A stretch of DNA of 64,000 nucleotides, taken from the NCBI GenBank assembly GCA_964631955.1, contig CAZWBA010000010.1:1-64000 (forward strand). The letters run 5' to 3'. A model generated the notes under the pieces. It did not search any database and was not told the DNA's origin. It saw nothing but the letters and a program-made list of their open reading frames with translations. This stretch comes from CAMLJR01 sp964631955 (GTDB lineage: Bacteria; Pseudomonadota; Gammaproteobacteria; Pseudomonadales; CAMLJR01). A program made the translations under genes and the position numbers. This document shows positions 1 to 7,455 of this stretch, piece after piece (within the stretch, counting starts at the first letter, position 1; each line of letters begins with the position of its first letter).

Positions 1-795
1 GCCGCCTTCGCCGCGGCAACCTTCGGTGACGAGTACGCCCGCGCCGGCAATACCGGTCGGGTGGAATTGCCACATTTCGATATCCTGCACCGGGAAGCCT
101 GCACGCAACGCCATGCCGACACCGTCACCGGTATTGATGTGCGCGTTAGTGGTCGATGCGTAGATACGACCCGCGCCACCGGTAGCAAATACCGTCGCTT
201 TCGATTTCACGTAGACGACTTCGCCCGTCTCCATGCAGATCGCGATGACGCCGGTAACGACATCATCCTGGTTTTTAACGATATCGACCGCGTACCACTC
301 GTTGAAGAATTGCGTGCCGTTTTTCAGGTTGGCCTGATACAAGGTGTGCAACAACGCGTGACCGGTACGATCCGCCGCCGCGCAGGTACGCGCTGCCTGA
401 CCGCCGTTGCCGTAATCCTTCGATTGACCGCCGAACGGGCGCTGATAAATGCGCCCTTCCTCGGTGCGGGAGAATGGCAGCCCCATGTGGTCGAGCTCGA
501 ATACGGCCTCGGGGCCGACCGAACACATATATTCGATCGCGTCCTGATCGCCGATGTAATCGGAGCCCTTGACGGTGTCGTACATATGCCAGCGCCAATC
601 GTCGTTGGGGTCAGCACTCGCGATCGCGCAGGTGATGCCACCCTGTGCGGACACGGTGTGTGAACGCGTCGGAAATACCTTGCTGATTACGGCAGTTTTA
701 TAGCCGGACTGGGATAACTGCAGTGCAGCGCGCATACCGGCGCCGCCGCCGCCGACGATTACGCCGTCGAACGAAATGGTGCGAATGTTAGCCAT
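1..795 (-). CDS. sdhA: Succinate dehydrogenase flavoprotein subunit, N-terminal part (cut by window edge)
   Basis: This is the catalytic FAD subunit of complex II, which oxidises succinate to fumarate at the cytoplasmic face of the inner membrane. The first 265 codons are present and the frame stays open to base 1. The N-terminus has the Rossmann FAD-binding run GGGGAGM. SHTVSAQGGI, the segment holding the His that carries covalent FAD in this family, follows. HPTGIAG near the window edge belongs to the substrate site. The ATG lies 8 bp inside the end of sdhD, so translation is probably coupled. The sdhC-sdhD-sdhA order is standard; sdhB would be expected beyond the left edge. Confidence 0.96.
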   Translation of the reverse strand, partial: MANIRTISFDGVIVGGGGAGMRAALQLSQSGYKTAVISKVFPTRSHTVSAQGGITCAIASADPNDDWRWHMYDTVKGSDYIGDQDAIEYMCSVGPEAVFELDHMGLPFSRTEEGRIYQRPFGGQSKDYGNGGQAARTCAAADRTGHALLHTLYQANLKNGTQFFNEWYAVDIVKNQDDVVTGVIAICMETGEVVYVKSKATVFATGGAGRIYASTTNAHINTGDGVGMALRAGFPVQDIEMWQFHPTGIAGAGVLVTEGCRGEGG

Positions 796-1162
796 GGTTA
801 CCCCACAAAATCTGAACACCCCAAATGACGTAGCTGAACAGGACAATGGCAACTACAGCCTGGAACACCAAACGGATCACATTGCCTTTCGGGCCGAGTA
901 AACGCTCAGTGAAATAGTCGGTCGAAACCGACCACAAACCGATCCACGCATGAGCTGCGATCGAGAGCAGGGCTGCAAGGCTGAAAATGCGCATGGCCGT
1001 GCAGGCAAACAATGCTTTCCATGCGTCGTAACTCAACTCGGAGCAAAGAAAGATGAAACCACCCAAAAACAATACATACGCGAGAAGAATGACGCCGGTG
1101 ACGCGCTGCACCAGCCAGTCCGAAAGGCCGCTACGACCAAAACTTGTCACTGCAGTTACCAT
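788..1162 (-). CDS. sdhD: Succinate dehydrogenase membrane anchor subunit
   Basis: This 124-residue protein is the small cytochrome b556 anchor that, with SdhC, fixes SdhA/SdhB in the membrane and forms the quinone pocket. Three hydrophobic helices are visible. The motif HAWIGLWSVSTDYF carries the heme-side His and the Asp-Tyr pair known to contact ubiquinone in the Escherichia coli enzyme. Its start overlaps the end of sdhC by 7 bp and its stop overlaps sdhA by 8 bp, which is typical of a tightly coupled sdhCDAB operon. Length matches the family (about 115-125 residues). Confidence 0.93.
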   Translation of the reverse strand: MVTAVTSFGRSGLSDWLVQRVTGVILLAYVLFLGGFIFLCSELSYDAWKALFACTAMRIFSLAALLSIAAHAWIGLWSVSTDYFTERLLGPKGNVIRLVFQAVVAIVLFSYVIWGVQILWGNHG

Positions 1163-1530
1163 ATCGCTGCTCCCACGAGGACAGAGAGAATGATCGTGAC
1201 GGCGATGACGATACGCGAACCGCGCACACCGCCTTCCATCGTTTCACCGATGCCCACATCCATAATCAGATGCTTGACGCCAGCGGCACTGTGGTAAATC
1301 AGGGCGATCAGCACACCCCAGATAATGACCTTGCAAATGAACGAATCGAAAATCGCTTTAACCTGGTTAAAGCCATCTTCGCCGGTCAGCGATACATCCA
1401 GCAGCCACATCAGAATGCCGACGCCGACAAACAGCGCGACACCGGAAATGCGGTGCAGAATGGAGGTATAAGCAGTTATCGGCAGCGAGATCGTGCCGAG
1501 ATCTAGATTCACAGGACGTTTGTTGTTCAC
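1156..1530 (-). CDS. sdhC: Succinate dehydrogenase cytochrome b556 subunit
   Basis: This is the large membrane anchor of complex II. RPVNLDL at the N-terminus, SILHRISG (quinone-site Ser and Arg) and YHSAAGVKHL (heme b His ligand region) are the signatures of SdhC. I place the start at GTG 1530, giving 124 residues. The open frame runs upstream to an ATG at 1593, but the extra 21 residues do not resemble the family, whereas the GTG start gives the usual short N-terminus (V/M-N-x-K-R-P-V-N-L). Neither start has a strong Shine-Dalgarno sequence. First gene of the operon; its promoter must lie in the shared gap with gltA. Confidence 0.92.
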   Translation of the reverse strand: MNNKRPVNLDLGTISLPITAYTSILHRISGVALFVGVGILMWLLDVSLTGEDGFNQVKAIFDSFICKVIIWGVLIALIYHSAAGVKHLIMDVGIGETMEGGVRGSRIVIAVTIILSVLVGAAIW

Positions 1531-2019
1531 GGATTCATCACACTGGTTATGGCGCGCCACACCGACGGAGCTCGGTGCGTCGAGCAGTTGCATGGGGGCG
1601 AAACACGTATGGTGAAATGATACGACTCAACGGCAAAACCGCTGCAGCAATTCCATGCAGCGTTTTAAACCGCGCGGAATTATAGGCATGTCGCCCCCGA
1701 ATTACAAACGCCAATAACGCGTGTAGGCGCCTGTATCTTCGTCAAATTTGCTTAAATACGCAGCAGTTTTAAAGGGTCATATTTAACTCGTTAGACAAAG
1801 TGATACAGGCTCGTGCATTTTGGATTCCCGCGCACAGAAATTGCTTTATACTGGGCGCGATTCCCTTTCAGACCATCGTTAAACCACCGCGAGTGTCGTT
1901 GACTCGGGTCGGCAACTGCCGACTCAGCTGAGATCAACGCATAGGCTAACGGCTTTACCCAAGCGACAAGCCAATCGCACGCAGCGGCTATCCGGCCGGA
2001 TTACTCAGAGGAGCCTGCA
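1531..2019. promoter_or_regulatory. Divergent sdhC-gltA control region
   Basis: This gap of almost 490 bases separates two divergent TCA-cycle transcription units and contains no convincing gene. A good -10 hexamer for gltA, TATACT, lies at 1847-1852, but the -35 at normal spacing is poor. A hairpin in the would-be gltA leader pairs GTCGGC (1908-1913) with GCCGAC (1918-1923) around a 4-base loop. AT-rich sequence at about 1740-1800 could hold the sdhC promoter, but I could not find a convincing -35/-10 pair there. Regulation by a carbon or oxygen regulator is plausible but not shown. Confidence 0.5.
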
Positions 2020-3309
2020 ATGACTGACAAAAAAGCCAAATTAATCGTCGATGGCAAAGACGCGATCGAACTCCCGATTCGCGCTGGCACATTGGGACCC
2101 GACGTTATCGATGTCGGCGCCCTGCTCGCCAATGACTACTTCACCTACGACCCCGGCTTTATGTCGACTGCGGCTTGCGAATCCAAAATCACTTTCATCG
2201 ACGGCGACAAAGGCGTTTTGCTGCATCGCGGCTATCCGATCGACCAGCTCGCCGAAAAATCGGACTATATCGAAACCTGCTACCTGCTGCTGTTCGGAGA
2301 GCTGCCCAACAAGGCGCAAAAAGTTGAATTCGAAGAGCGCGTGCGCAAACACACGATGGTGCATGACCAGATCACCCGTTTCTTTCAGGGCTTCCGTCGC
2401 GATGCGCATCCGATGGCCATCATGTGCGGCGTGGTCGGTGCGTTATCCGCCTTCTATCATGACTCGCTCGACATCAATAACCCGAAACATCGCGAAGTTT
2501 CAGCGATTCGCCTGATTGCAAAAATGCCGACCCTCGCAGCAATGGCATATAAATACAGCGTCGGCCAGCCGTTCATGTACCCGCGCAATGATCTCTCCTA
2601 CGCGGAAAACTTCCTGTACATGATGTTCGGCAACCCCTGCGAAGAGTACAAAGTAAACCCCGTACTCGCGAAAGCCATGGACCGCATTTTCCTGCTGCAT
2701 GCCGATCACGAACAAAACGCGTCGACCTCGACCGTGCGCCTGACCGGTTCGACCGGCGCCAACCCGTTTGCCTGTGTTTCCGCAGGTATCGCCGCGCTGT
2801 GGGGTCCATCGCATGGCGGTGCCAACGAAGCTGTTTTAAACATGCTCGCTGAAATCGGCGACGAGTCGCGCATCCCCGAATTCATCGAACGCGCCAAAGA
2901 CAAAAACTCCGGCTTCAAACTCATGGGCTTCGGCCATCGCGTTTACAAAAACTTCGATCCGCGCGCAAAAGTGATGAAACAAACCGCGGACGAAGTATTG
3001 AAGGAGCTGGGTATCGACAACGACCCGCTGCTGAAAATTGCGAAAAAACTCGAACAGATTGCGCTCGAAGATCCGTATTTCGTATCGAAGAAGCTGTATC
3101 CGAACGTGGATTTCTATTCGGGGATCATCCTCAAGGCGATCGGCATCCCGAGCAGCATGTTCACGGTTATTTTCGCGCTCGGTCGTACACCGGGCTGGAT
3201 TGCTCACTGGCACGAAATGATCAGCAATCCGTATAAAATCGGTCGTCCGCGTCAGCTTTACACTGGCCCTGCTACACGCGACTATGTCGGCCTCGACAAA
3301 CGCGGCTAA
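2020..3309 (+). CDS. gltA: Type II (hexameric) citrate synthase
   Basis: This 429-residue protein condenses oxaloacetate and acetyl-CoA to citrate, the entry step of the TCA cycle. Length and sequence are those of the hexameric, NADH-sensitive class found in Gram-negative bacteria. HADHEQNAST and GPSHGGANEA carry substrate and CoA contacts, and GFGHRVYK holds a catalytic His. The ATG follows AGAGGAGCC, a strong ribosome site. It is transcribed away from sdhCDA, the same arrangement as in Pseudomonas, and is closed by a clear intrinsic terminator. Confidence 0.97.
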   Translation: MTDKKAKLIVDGKDAIELPIRAGTLGPDVIDVGALLANDYFTYDPGFMSTAACESKITFIDGDKGVLLHRGYPIDQLAEKSDYIETCYLLLFGELPNKAQKVEFEERVRKHTMVHDQITRFFQGFRRDAHPMAIMCGVVGALSAFYHDSLDINNPKHREVSAIRLIAKMPTLAAMAYKYSVGQPFMYPRNDLSYAENFLYMMFGNPCEEYKVNPVLAKAMDRIFLLHADHEQNASTSTVRLTGSTGANPFACVSAGIAALWGPSHGGANEAVLNMLAEIGDESRIPEFIERAKDKNSGFKLMGFGHRVYKNFDPRAKVMKQTADEVLKELGIDNDPLLKIAKKLEQIALEDPYFVSKKLYPNVDFYSGIILKAIGIPSSMFTVIFALGRTPGWIAHWHEMISNPYKIGRPRQLYTGPATRDYVGLDKRG

Positions 3310-3325
3310 TCATAAATACCCACGG

Positions 3326-3352
3326 AAACGCCCGCGCATTGCGGGCGTTTTT
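3326..3352 (+). terminator. Intrinsic terminator of gltA
   Basis: A perfect 10-bp stem (AAACGCCCGC at 3326-3335, GCGGGCGTTT at 3341-3350) encloses the 5-base loop GCATT. The stem ends in a run of T. It starts 16 bp after the gltA stop and isolates gltA from the lipoprotein gene downstream. Confidence 0.92.
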
Positions 3353-3394
3353 ATTTATAGGTTTTATTGGTGCAATCACAGAATGGATATCGCG

Positions 3395-4888
3395 ATGATA
3401 AAACAACGAACATCGACAATATTTTCAGCTTTTTGCTGCACACTGATACTGAATGCCTGCGGCGGCGGCTCGCATGGCGCCTACAATCCAGAGGATGAAG
3501 GCAAGACTGCACCGACTGCAGTGATCAATCTTTCAGGTAAAGCCGGCGATGGCGCAGTGAGTCTTGGATGGGAAGCTCCAGCCACCGGCTCAGCGCCATT
3601 GAGCTACAACATCGCGATCACCCCGACCGCTGCCAATGCGACAATCACAAGCGACGGCACGCACGCATTAATTCGAAATCTCGCCAACGACACGAGCTAC
3701 ACATTTTCCATCACCGCAAAAAACGCCAGTGGTGAAAGCACCGCCGCAACGCTTCTACTCAAGCCGGTGGCAGCGGAAACCAACCTCGCCAATCTCGATG
3801 CCATCGATCGCGACGCCAACGATTCAAATAGCCCGAGCGGAGTTTTCGATGCTTCACTGCTCAATGCCGGCAGCAGAATCTGGATGGCTTATTCAAGCGT
3901 GAACCATTATCAGCAAGCCGGCTTCCCCATTCAGGATGTGTCGACCAGCCTCGCTTACAGCGACGATAGCGGCACAACATTTACCTATTTAAAAACGATC
4001 GGCGCTGCAACCAGCGCCAGCGTGACCCCGACACCGGAATTCAACCCCTGCGGAAATATTACCTGTACAGGCCGCTGGGTTTATGAAGTGCCGTTCCTCG
4101 TTGACGACAAAACCGATCCCGATACGAGCAGGCGTTTCAAATTATTTGCCCACAAATATTTTTTGTATCCTCAGGCGATCACGCCGGAAGGGTCACCCAT
4201 TTACCCGCTGGGCGCGATCGTCATGTGGACGGCATCGTCGCCGGAAAGCAACTGGTCGAGCGAAAAAGTCGTGCTCGGCTGGTCGAACACACCGCAGGAA
4301 CTGGCCACCGCCAACAACATCAACGCCTTGAATGGTGCGCTCAGCGGATGCCTCACACTGAGCGAAGGTGCGGCAACAACTTATAGAGGCAATCTTGATT
4401 TCGTGTTCGCCTGCAGTTATCCCGACACAAGCATTTCGGGCATCTCGCAAAAGATCGTCATGCTGCGATCGAGCGATCATGCGATCACTTTCAAATATGT
4501 TTCAACGCCGCTCGAAGCCGCCGATGCCGCGCCTTTCAATGCCGTTTATTTTTCGGCGCCGGCGTTAATTCCCACCGAATCGAGCGCTCCATTGTTAATC
4601 GCAACGCCTGTCATCAATCGCGCCGTCAGCATCAATGGCAATCCTGTCACCGGCGATTTTTATTCGGGCTGCATCGCGTTTCCTTTTGCCGATGAAGAGA
4701 ATGGAAGATTATTCCGCAGTGGGGCAACGCCGCTTTCGATAGTGAAAATCGGTCATCGAACCAATTATCTGAACGGCGCCTGCGCGTGGGATGAGGGAGC
4801 GAGCGCTAGTGGAATATTGATGAATGCTGGCGATGCAATTTCAGGTGCATCACGATTCGACATTTTGAAAACAACAAAAATTTTCTGA
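3395..4888 (+). CDS. Lipoprotein with an FN3 domain and a sialidase-like (BNR) beta-propeller region
   Basis: I recognise the architecture but not the function. From ATG 3395 the protein is 497 residues: a basic start, a hydrophobic stretch and a lipobox (L-N-A-C, Cys 22), predicting a lipidated, exported protein. A fibronectin type III domain follows at about residues 38-128. The remaining 370 residues contain a BNR/Asp-box-like element (YSDDSGTTF) and many beta-rich Gly/Ser/Thr segments, suggesting a propeller as in exo-sialidases; catalytic residues cannot be assigned. The open frame begins at 3284 inside gltA, but that part lacks protein character and spans the gltA terminator. ATG 3383 is an alternative start. 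It abuts the convergent feo operon with no spacer. Confidence 0.75.
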   Translation: MIKQRTSTIFSAFCCTLILNACGGGSHGAYNPEDEGKTAPTAVINLSGKAGDGAVSLGWEAPATGSAPLSYNIAITPTAANATITSDGTHALIRNLANDTSYTFSITAKNASGESTAATLLLKPVAAETNLANLDAIDRDANDSNSPSGVFDASLLNAGSRIWMAYSSVNHYQQAGFPIQDVSTSLAYSDDSGTTFTYLKTIGAATSASVTPTPEFNPCGNITCTGRWVYEVPFLVDDKTDPDTSRRFKLFAHKYFLYPQAITPEGSPIYPLGAIVMWTASSPESNWSSEKVVLGWSNTPQELATANNINALNGALSGCLTLSEGAATTYRGNLDFVFACSYPDTSISGISQKIVMLRSSDHAITFKYVSTPLEAADAAPFNAVYFSAPALIPTESSAPLLIATPVINRAVSINGNPVTGDFYSGCIAFPFADEENGRLFRSGATPLSIVKIGHRTNYLNGACAWDEGASASGILMNAGDAISGASRFDILKTTKIF

Positions 4889-5122
4889 TTATTTTTTCGG
4901 CTTCGGCGTCGCGCAGGTACCGCAGCTATCGCAGGCGCCACACCCGCCCCCGCCCCCGCCGCCGATGCGCATGCCGATTCGATTAATCCAGTGCGCATGA
5001 CGCGGTTGCTGCAAATACTGCGCAAGTTGCAAGCGCCATTGCGGCACGATGCGAACGAGCATATAGAGCGCACTCGCCAGCACGATGCCGGCGACTATCG
5101 TCCATTGCACGGCATCATTCAC
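4889..5122 (-). CDS. FeoB-associated small Cys-rich membrane protein
   Basis: This 77-residue protein has one N-terminal transmembrane helix (about residues 7-24), a basic middle, then seven consecutive Gly and the cluster C-G-A-C-D-S-C-G-T-C (Cys 61, 64, 67, 70), ending in a Lys/Pro tail. The GTG start at 5122 overlaps the feoB TGA as GTGA, the hallmark of translational coupling, so it is the third gene of feoABx. Small membrane proteins with a C-terminal Cys cluster behind feoB are known (the FeoB-associated family of Firmicutes, and DUF6587-like proteins of proteobacteria). Resemblance is by architecture. A role in FeoB assembly or iron sensing, perhaps replacing FeoC, is inference. Confidence 0.8.
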   Translation of the reverse strand: MNDAVQWTIVAGIVLASALYMLVRIVPQWRLQLAQYLQQPRHAHWINRIGMRIGGGGGGGCGACDSCGTCATPKPKK

Positions 5123-6969
5123 AACCAGTGACTCGCGATTTGATATGTAGCAAATGCGGCCGCATAAGCCAGCACGAACAAATAGAGTGTCGCGATTGCC
5201 ATCGTGCGCCACGACGCGGTTTCACGACGAATCACCGCGAGCGTCGCCAGGCATTGCGGCGCGAATACGAACCACGCAAGCAGGGACAGCGCGGTAGCGA
5301 GCGGCCATTGCGCGGCGATAATCGGCATAAGCTCCGAGCCGGTCTCATCGACCACCGACAGGGCATACACCGTTGCCAGGGCACTCACCGCCACCTCGCG
5401 CGCGGCCATCGCGGGAATGAGTGCGATACAAATCTGCCAATTGAACCCCAGCGGCGCGAACAGCGGCTCGATCAGCTGGCCGAGTCGACCCGCAAAACTG
5501 TAATCGATGGCAGGACCGCTAAAATCAGCCGGCGCCACCGGATAACTCGACAGGAACCAGAGCAGGATCGTCAGCGCGAGAATAATGGTACCGACGCGGC
5601 GGATAAAAATGCTCGCGCGCTCCCACAAACCGATCGCGATATCGCGTGGATGTGGCACGCGATAGGACGGCAATTCGAGCAGTAAGGCATTTTCGGTGCG
5701 GACACGGCGCAGTAATTTCAGTACCCATGCCACGACCAATGCACCGACGACGCCGGACACATAAAGCGCGAACAGTACCAGCCCCTGCAGATTAAACAGA
5801 CCAAAGACCGAGCGTTCGGGGATAAACGCACCGATCAACAAGGCATAGACCGGAAGCCGCGCCGAGCAGGTCATCAGCGGCGTTACCAGGATGGTCACCA
5901 GACGGTCGCGGTCGTCCTGAATCGAGCGTGTCGCCATGATGCCCGGAATCGCACACGCAAAACCCGACAACAGCGGAATGAACGAGCGCCCGGTAAGGCC
6001 CGCCGCCACCATCGGTTTGTCGAGCAGATAGGCCGCGCGGGGAAGATATCCCGATTCCTCGAGCGCGAGAATGAACAGGAACAGCAGCAGAATTTGCGGC
6101 AGGAATACCAGCACGCCGCCGATCCCGGCCACAATGCCTTCGACGAGCAGGCTGCGCAGCGGCCCCTCGGGCAAGGCACTGGAAATCAACCCTCCGCTCC
6201 ATTCGGTGGCGAACTCGATGGCATCCATGAACGGGCTGGCCCAGGAAAATACGGCCTGGAACATCAAAAACATCACGGTCGCGAGAATGACCAGCCCCCA
6301 CACAGGGTGCAATGTCCAGCGGTCGAGCGCATCGTCGATCTCCGCCGTGCGGCGTGGAATGACCACCGCGCTCTGCAGGATTTTGCGCACCTCCACATGC
6401 AGATCGGCGTCTTGCGGCAACGGCTCCGGCACTGCCGGCATCGCCTCCCCCAGCAACTCGACCAGCTGCGCAGCTCCATCCCGCTTTACCGCCACGGTTT
6501 CCACCACGGGCATGCCCAGCGCCTGCTCCAGCTTTTTCGCATCGATCCGAATACCGCGCCGTGCCGCTGCGTCCATCATGTTGAGCACCACGATGATCGG
6601 CAAACCGAGCTGGCGCAACTCAAGCGCGAAACGCAGGTGCAAACGCAGATTGGTGGCATCGAGCACGCAAATCAGCAGATCGGGGCGTACTTCACCCGCA
6701 AGCCTGCCGTAGCAGACGTCGCGCGTGATTTCCTCGTCGAGACTGGTTGCAGAAAGACTGTAGGCTCCCGGTAGATCCAGAATACGGATAACGCGATCCG
6801 AAGCGAGGGGGCACCGCCCCTCCTTGCGCTCGACAGTCACCCCGGCGTAATTCGCAACTTTCTGGCGGCTGCCGGTGAGCAGATTGAATAGCGCGGTTTT
6901 ACCGCAATTGGGGTTGCCTACGAGCGCCACATGCGTGGCGAAGCGTTGCACTGGAATCGACATATTCAT
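5119..6969 (-). CDS. feoB: Ferrous iron transport protein B (GTPase-permease), short form
   Basis: FeoB drives Fe(II) uptake across the inner membrane. The N-terminal G domain shows G1 GNPNCGKT (residues 18-25), a G3-type DLPGAYSL and G4 NMMD. A helical spacer leads to a permease made of two Gate-type halves and a FeoB C-terminal segment. At 616 residues it is much shorter than the E. coli protein (773) but similar to the compact FeoB of many proteobacteria. It starts 24 bp after feoA and overlaps the small Cys-rich gene by 4 bp. Expression is expected to be iron-repressed through the Fur-box-like site upstream of feoA. Confidence 0.95.
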   Translation of the reverse strand: MNMSIPVQRFATHVALVGNPNCGKTALFNLLTGSRQKVANYAGVTVERKEGRCPLASDRVIRILDLPGAYSLSATSLDEEITRDVCYGRLAGEVRPDLLICVLDATNLRLHLRFALELRQLGLPIIVVLNMMDAAARRGIRIDAKKLEQALGMPVVETVAVKRDGAAQLVELLGEAMPAVPEPLPQDADLHVEVRKILQSAVVIPRRTAEIDDALDRWTLHPVWGLVILATVMFLMFQAVFSWASPFMDAIEFATEWSGGLISSALPEGPLRSLLVEGIVAGIGGVLVFLPQILLLFLFILALEESGYLPRAAYLLDKPMVAAGLTGRSFIPLLSGFACAIPGIMATRSIQDDRDRLVTILVTPLMTCSARLPVYALLIGAFIPERSVFGLFNLQGLVLFALYVSGVVGALVVAWVLKLLRRVRTENALLLELPSYRVPHPRDIAIGLWERASIFIRRVGTIILALTILLWFLSSYPVAPADFSGPAIDYSFAGRLGQLIEPLFAPLGFNWQICIALIPAMAAREVAVSALATVYALSVVDETGSELMPIIAAQWPLATALSLLAWFVFAPQCLATLAVIRRETASWRTMAIATLYLFVLAYAAAFATYQIASHWL

Positions 6970-6993
6970 GGCTGCTTTCTCGTCGATACAGCG

Positions 6994-7233
6994 TCAGGCC
7001 GCAGCCTGCACGACGACCCGTGCAGCTTCAGCCCGACGCAGCGCAAACCGTGTAAAACCGATTTGCACGACCAGCGGATCCGCTCCGATCAACCCGCGCG
7101 CAACCACACGCACCGGCTCTCCGGGTACGAAACCGAGATCGCGCAGCCGCGCGGCGATCGCATCGACGGCGGCGCGATTCTCAACGCGATCGATGGTCGC
7201 GCTTTTTCCGGAAGGCAAATCACTCAGCAACAT
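6994..7233 (-). CDS. feoA: Ferrous iron transport protein A
   Basis: This is a 79-residue SH3-fold protein of the FeoA family, thought to act with the cytoplasmic face of FeoB. Typical features are the N-terminal LSDLPSGKSA, the central LRDLGFVPGEPV and the final beta strands with ALRRAEA. Length matches the family (75-85 residues). It is the first gene of feoA-feoB-Cys-rich membrane protein. Confidence 0.93.
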   Translation of the reverse strand: MLLSDLPSGKSATIDRVENRAAVDAIAARLRDLGFVPGEPVRVVARGLIGADPLVVQIGFTRFALRRAEAARVVVQAAA

Positions 7234-7263
7234 GATGACAACAACCTGGGGGCAAAAAACCTA

Positions 7264-7286
7264 AATGAGAATGATTTTTGATTATA
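7264..7286 (-). promoter_or_regulatory. feoA promoter -10 with overlapping Fur-box-like site
   Basis: On the minus strand a perfect TATAAT (7286-7281) is followed directly by an AT-rich site. Its plus-strand form reads AAATGAGAATGATTTTTGAT (7263-7282). The half TGAGAAT matches the Fur 7-1-7 consensus exactly, and the opposite half ATTTTTG is degenerate. The site lies 30-50 bp before the feoA start, where bound Fur would block RNA polymerase. I see no good -35 hexamer. Confidence 0.6.
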
Positions 7287-7325
7287 AACACATGCACGGA
7301 TTAAGGATAGCGACGAGAAATCACA

Positions 7326-7374
7326 CTGCAGGACAGACCTGTATGTCTGTCCTGTTTTCCTGCAGATATCTGCA
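7326..7374. repeat. Cluster of palindromes between gabD and feoA
   Basis: Three inverted repeats are packed into 49 bases. AGGACAGAC (7330-7338) pairs with GTCTGTCCT (7345-7353) around a 6-base loop. CTGCAGGA (7326-7333) pairs with TCCTGCAG (7358-7365) and would compete with the first. TGCAGATATCTGCA (7361-7374) is a perfect 14-bp palindrome. The cluster lies upstream of the feoA promoter and downstream of the gabD terminator. It could be regulator binding sites or an RNA structure; nothing identifies the partner. Confidence 0.6.
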
Positions 7375-7404
7375 TGTCTCTGCGGGCGCAAACCTCTGCC
7401 TGTG

Positions 7405-7436
7405 CAAAGAAAAAGGGCGGACACACAGGTCCGCCC
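7405..7436 (-). terminator. Intrinsic terminator of gabD
   Basis: Read on the minus strand, GGGCGGAC (7436-7429) pairs with GTCCGCCC (7422-7415) around a 6-base loop, followed by TTTTTCTTT. It starts 20 bp after the gabD stop. Confidence 0.88.
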
Positions 7437-7455
7437 CCAGGAGCACGCCAGATAA

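Noticed and set aside
3284..3394. N-terminal extension of the lipoprotein frame into the gltA 3' end
   Set aside because: It overlaps the gltA stop and spans its terminator, and the residues are not protein-like. The lipoprotein signal begins at ATG 3395.
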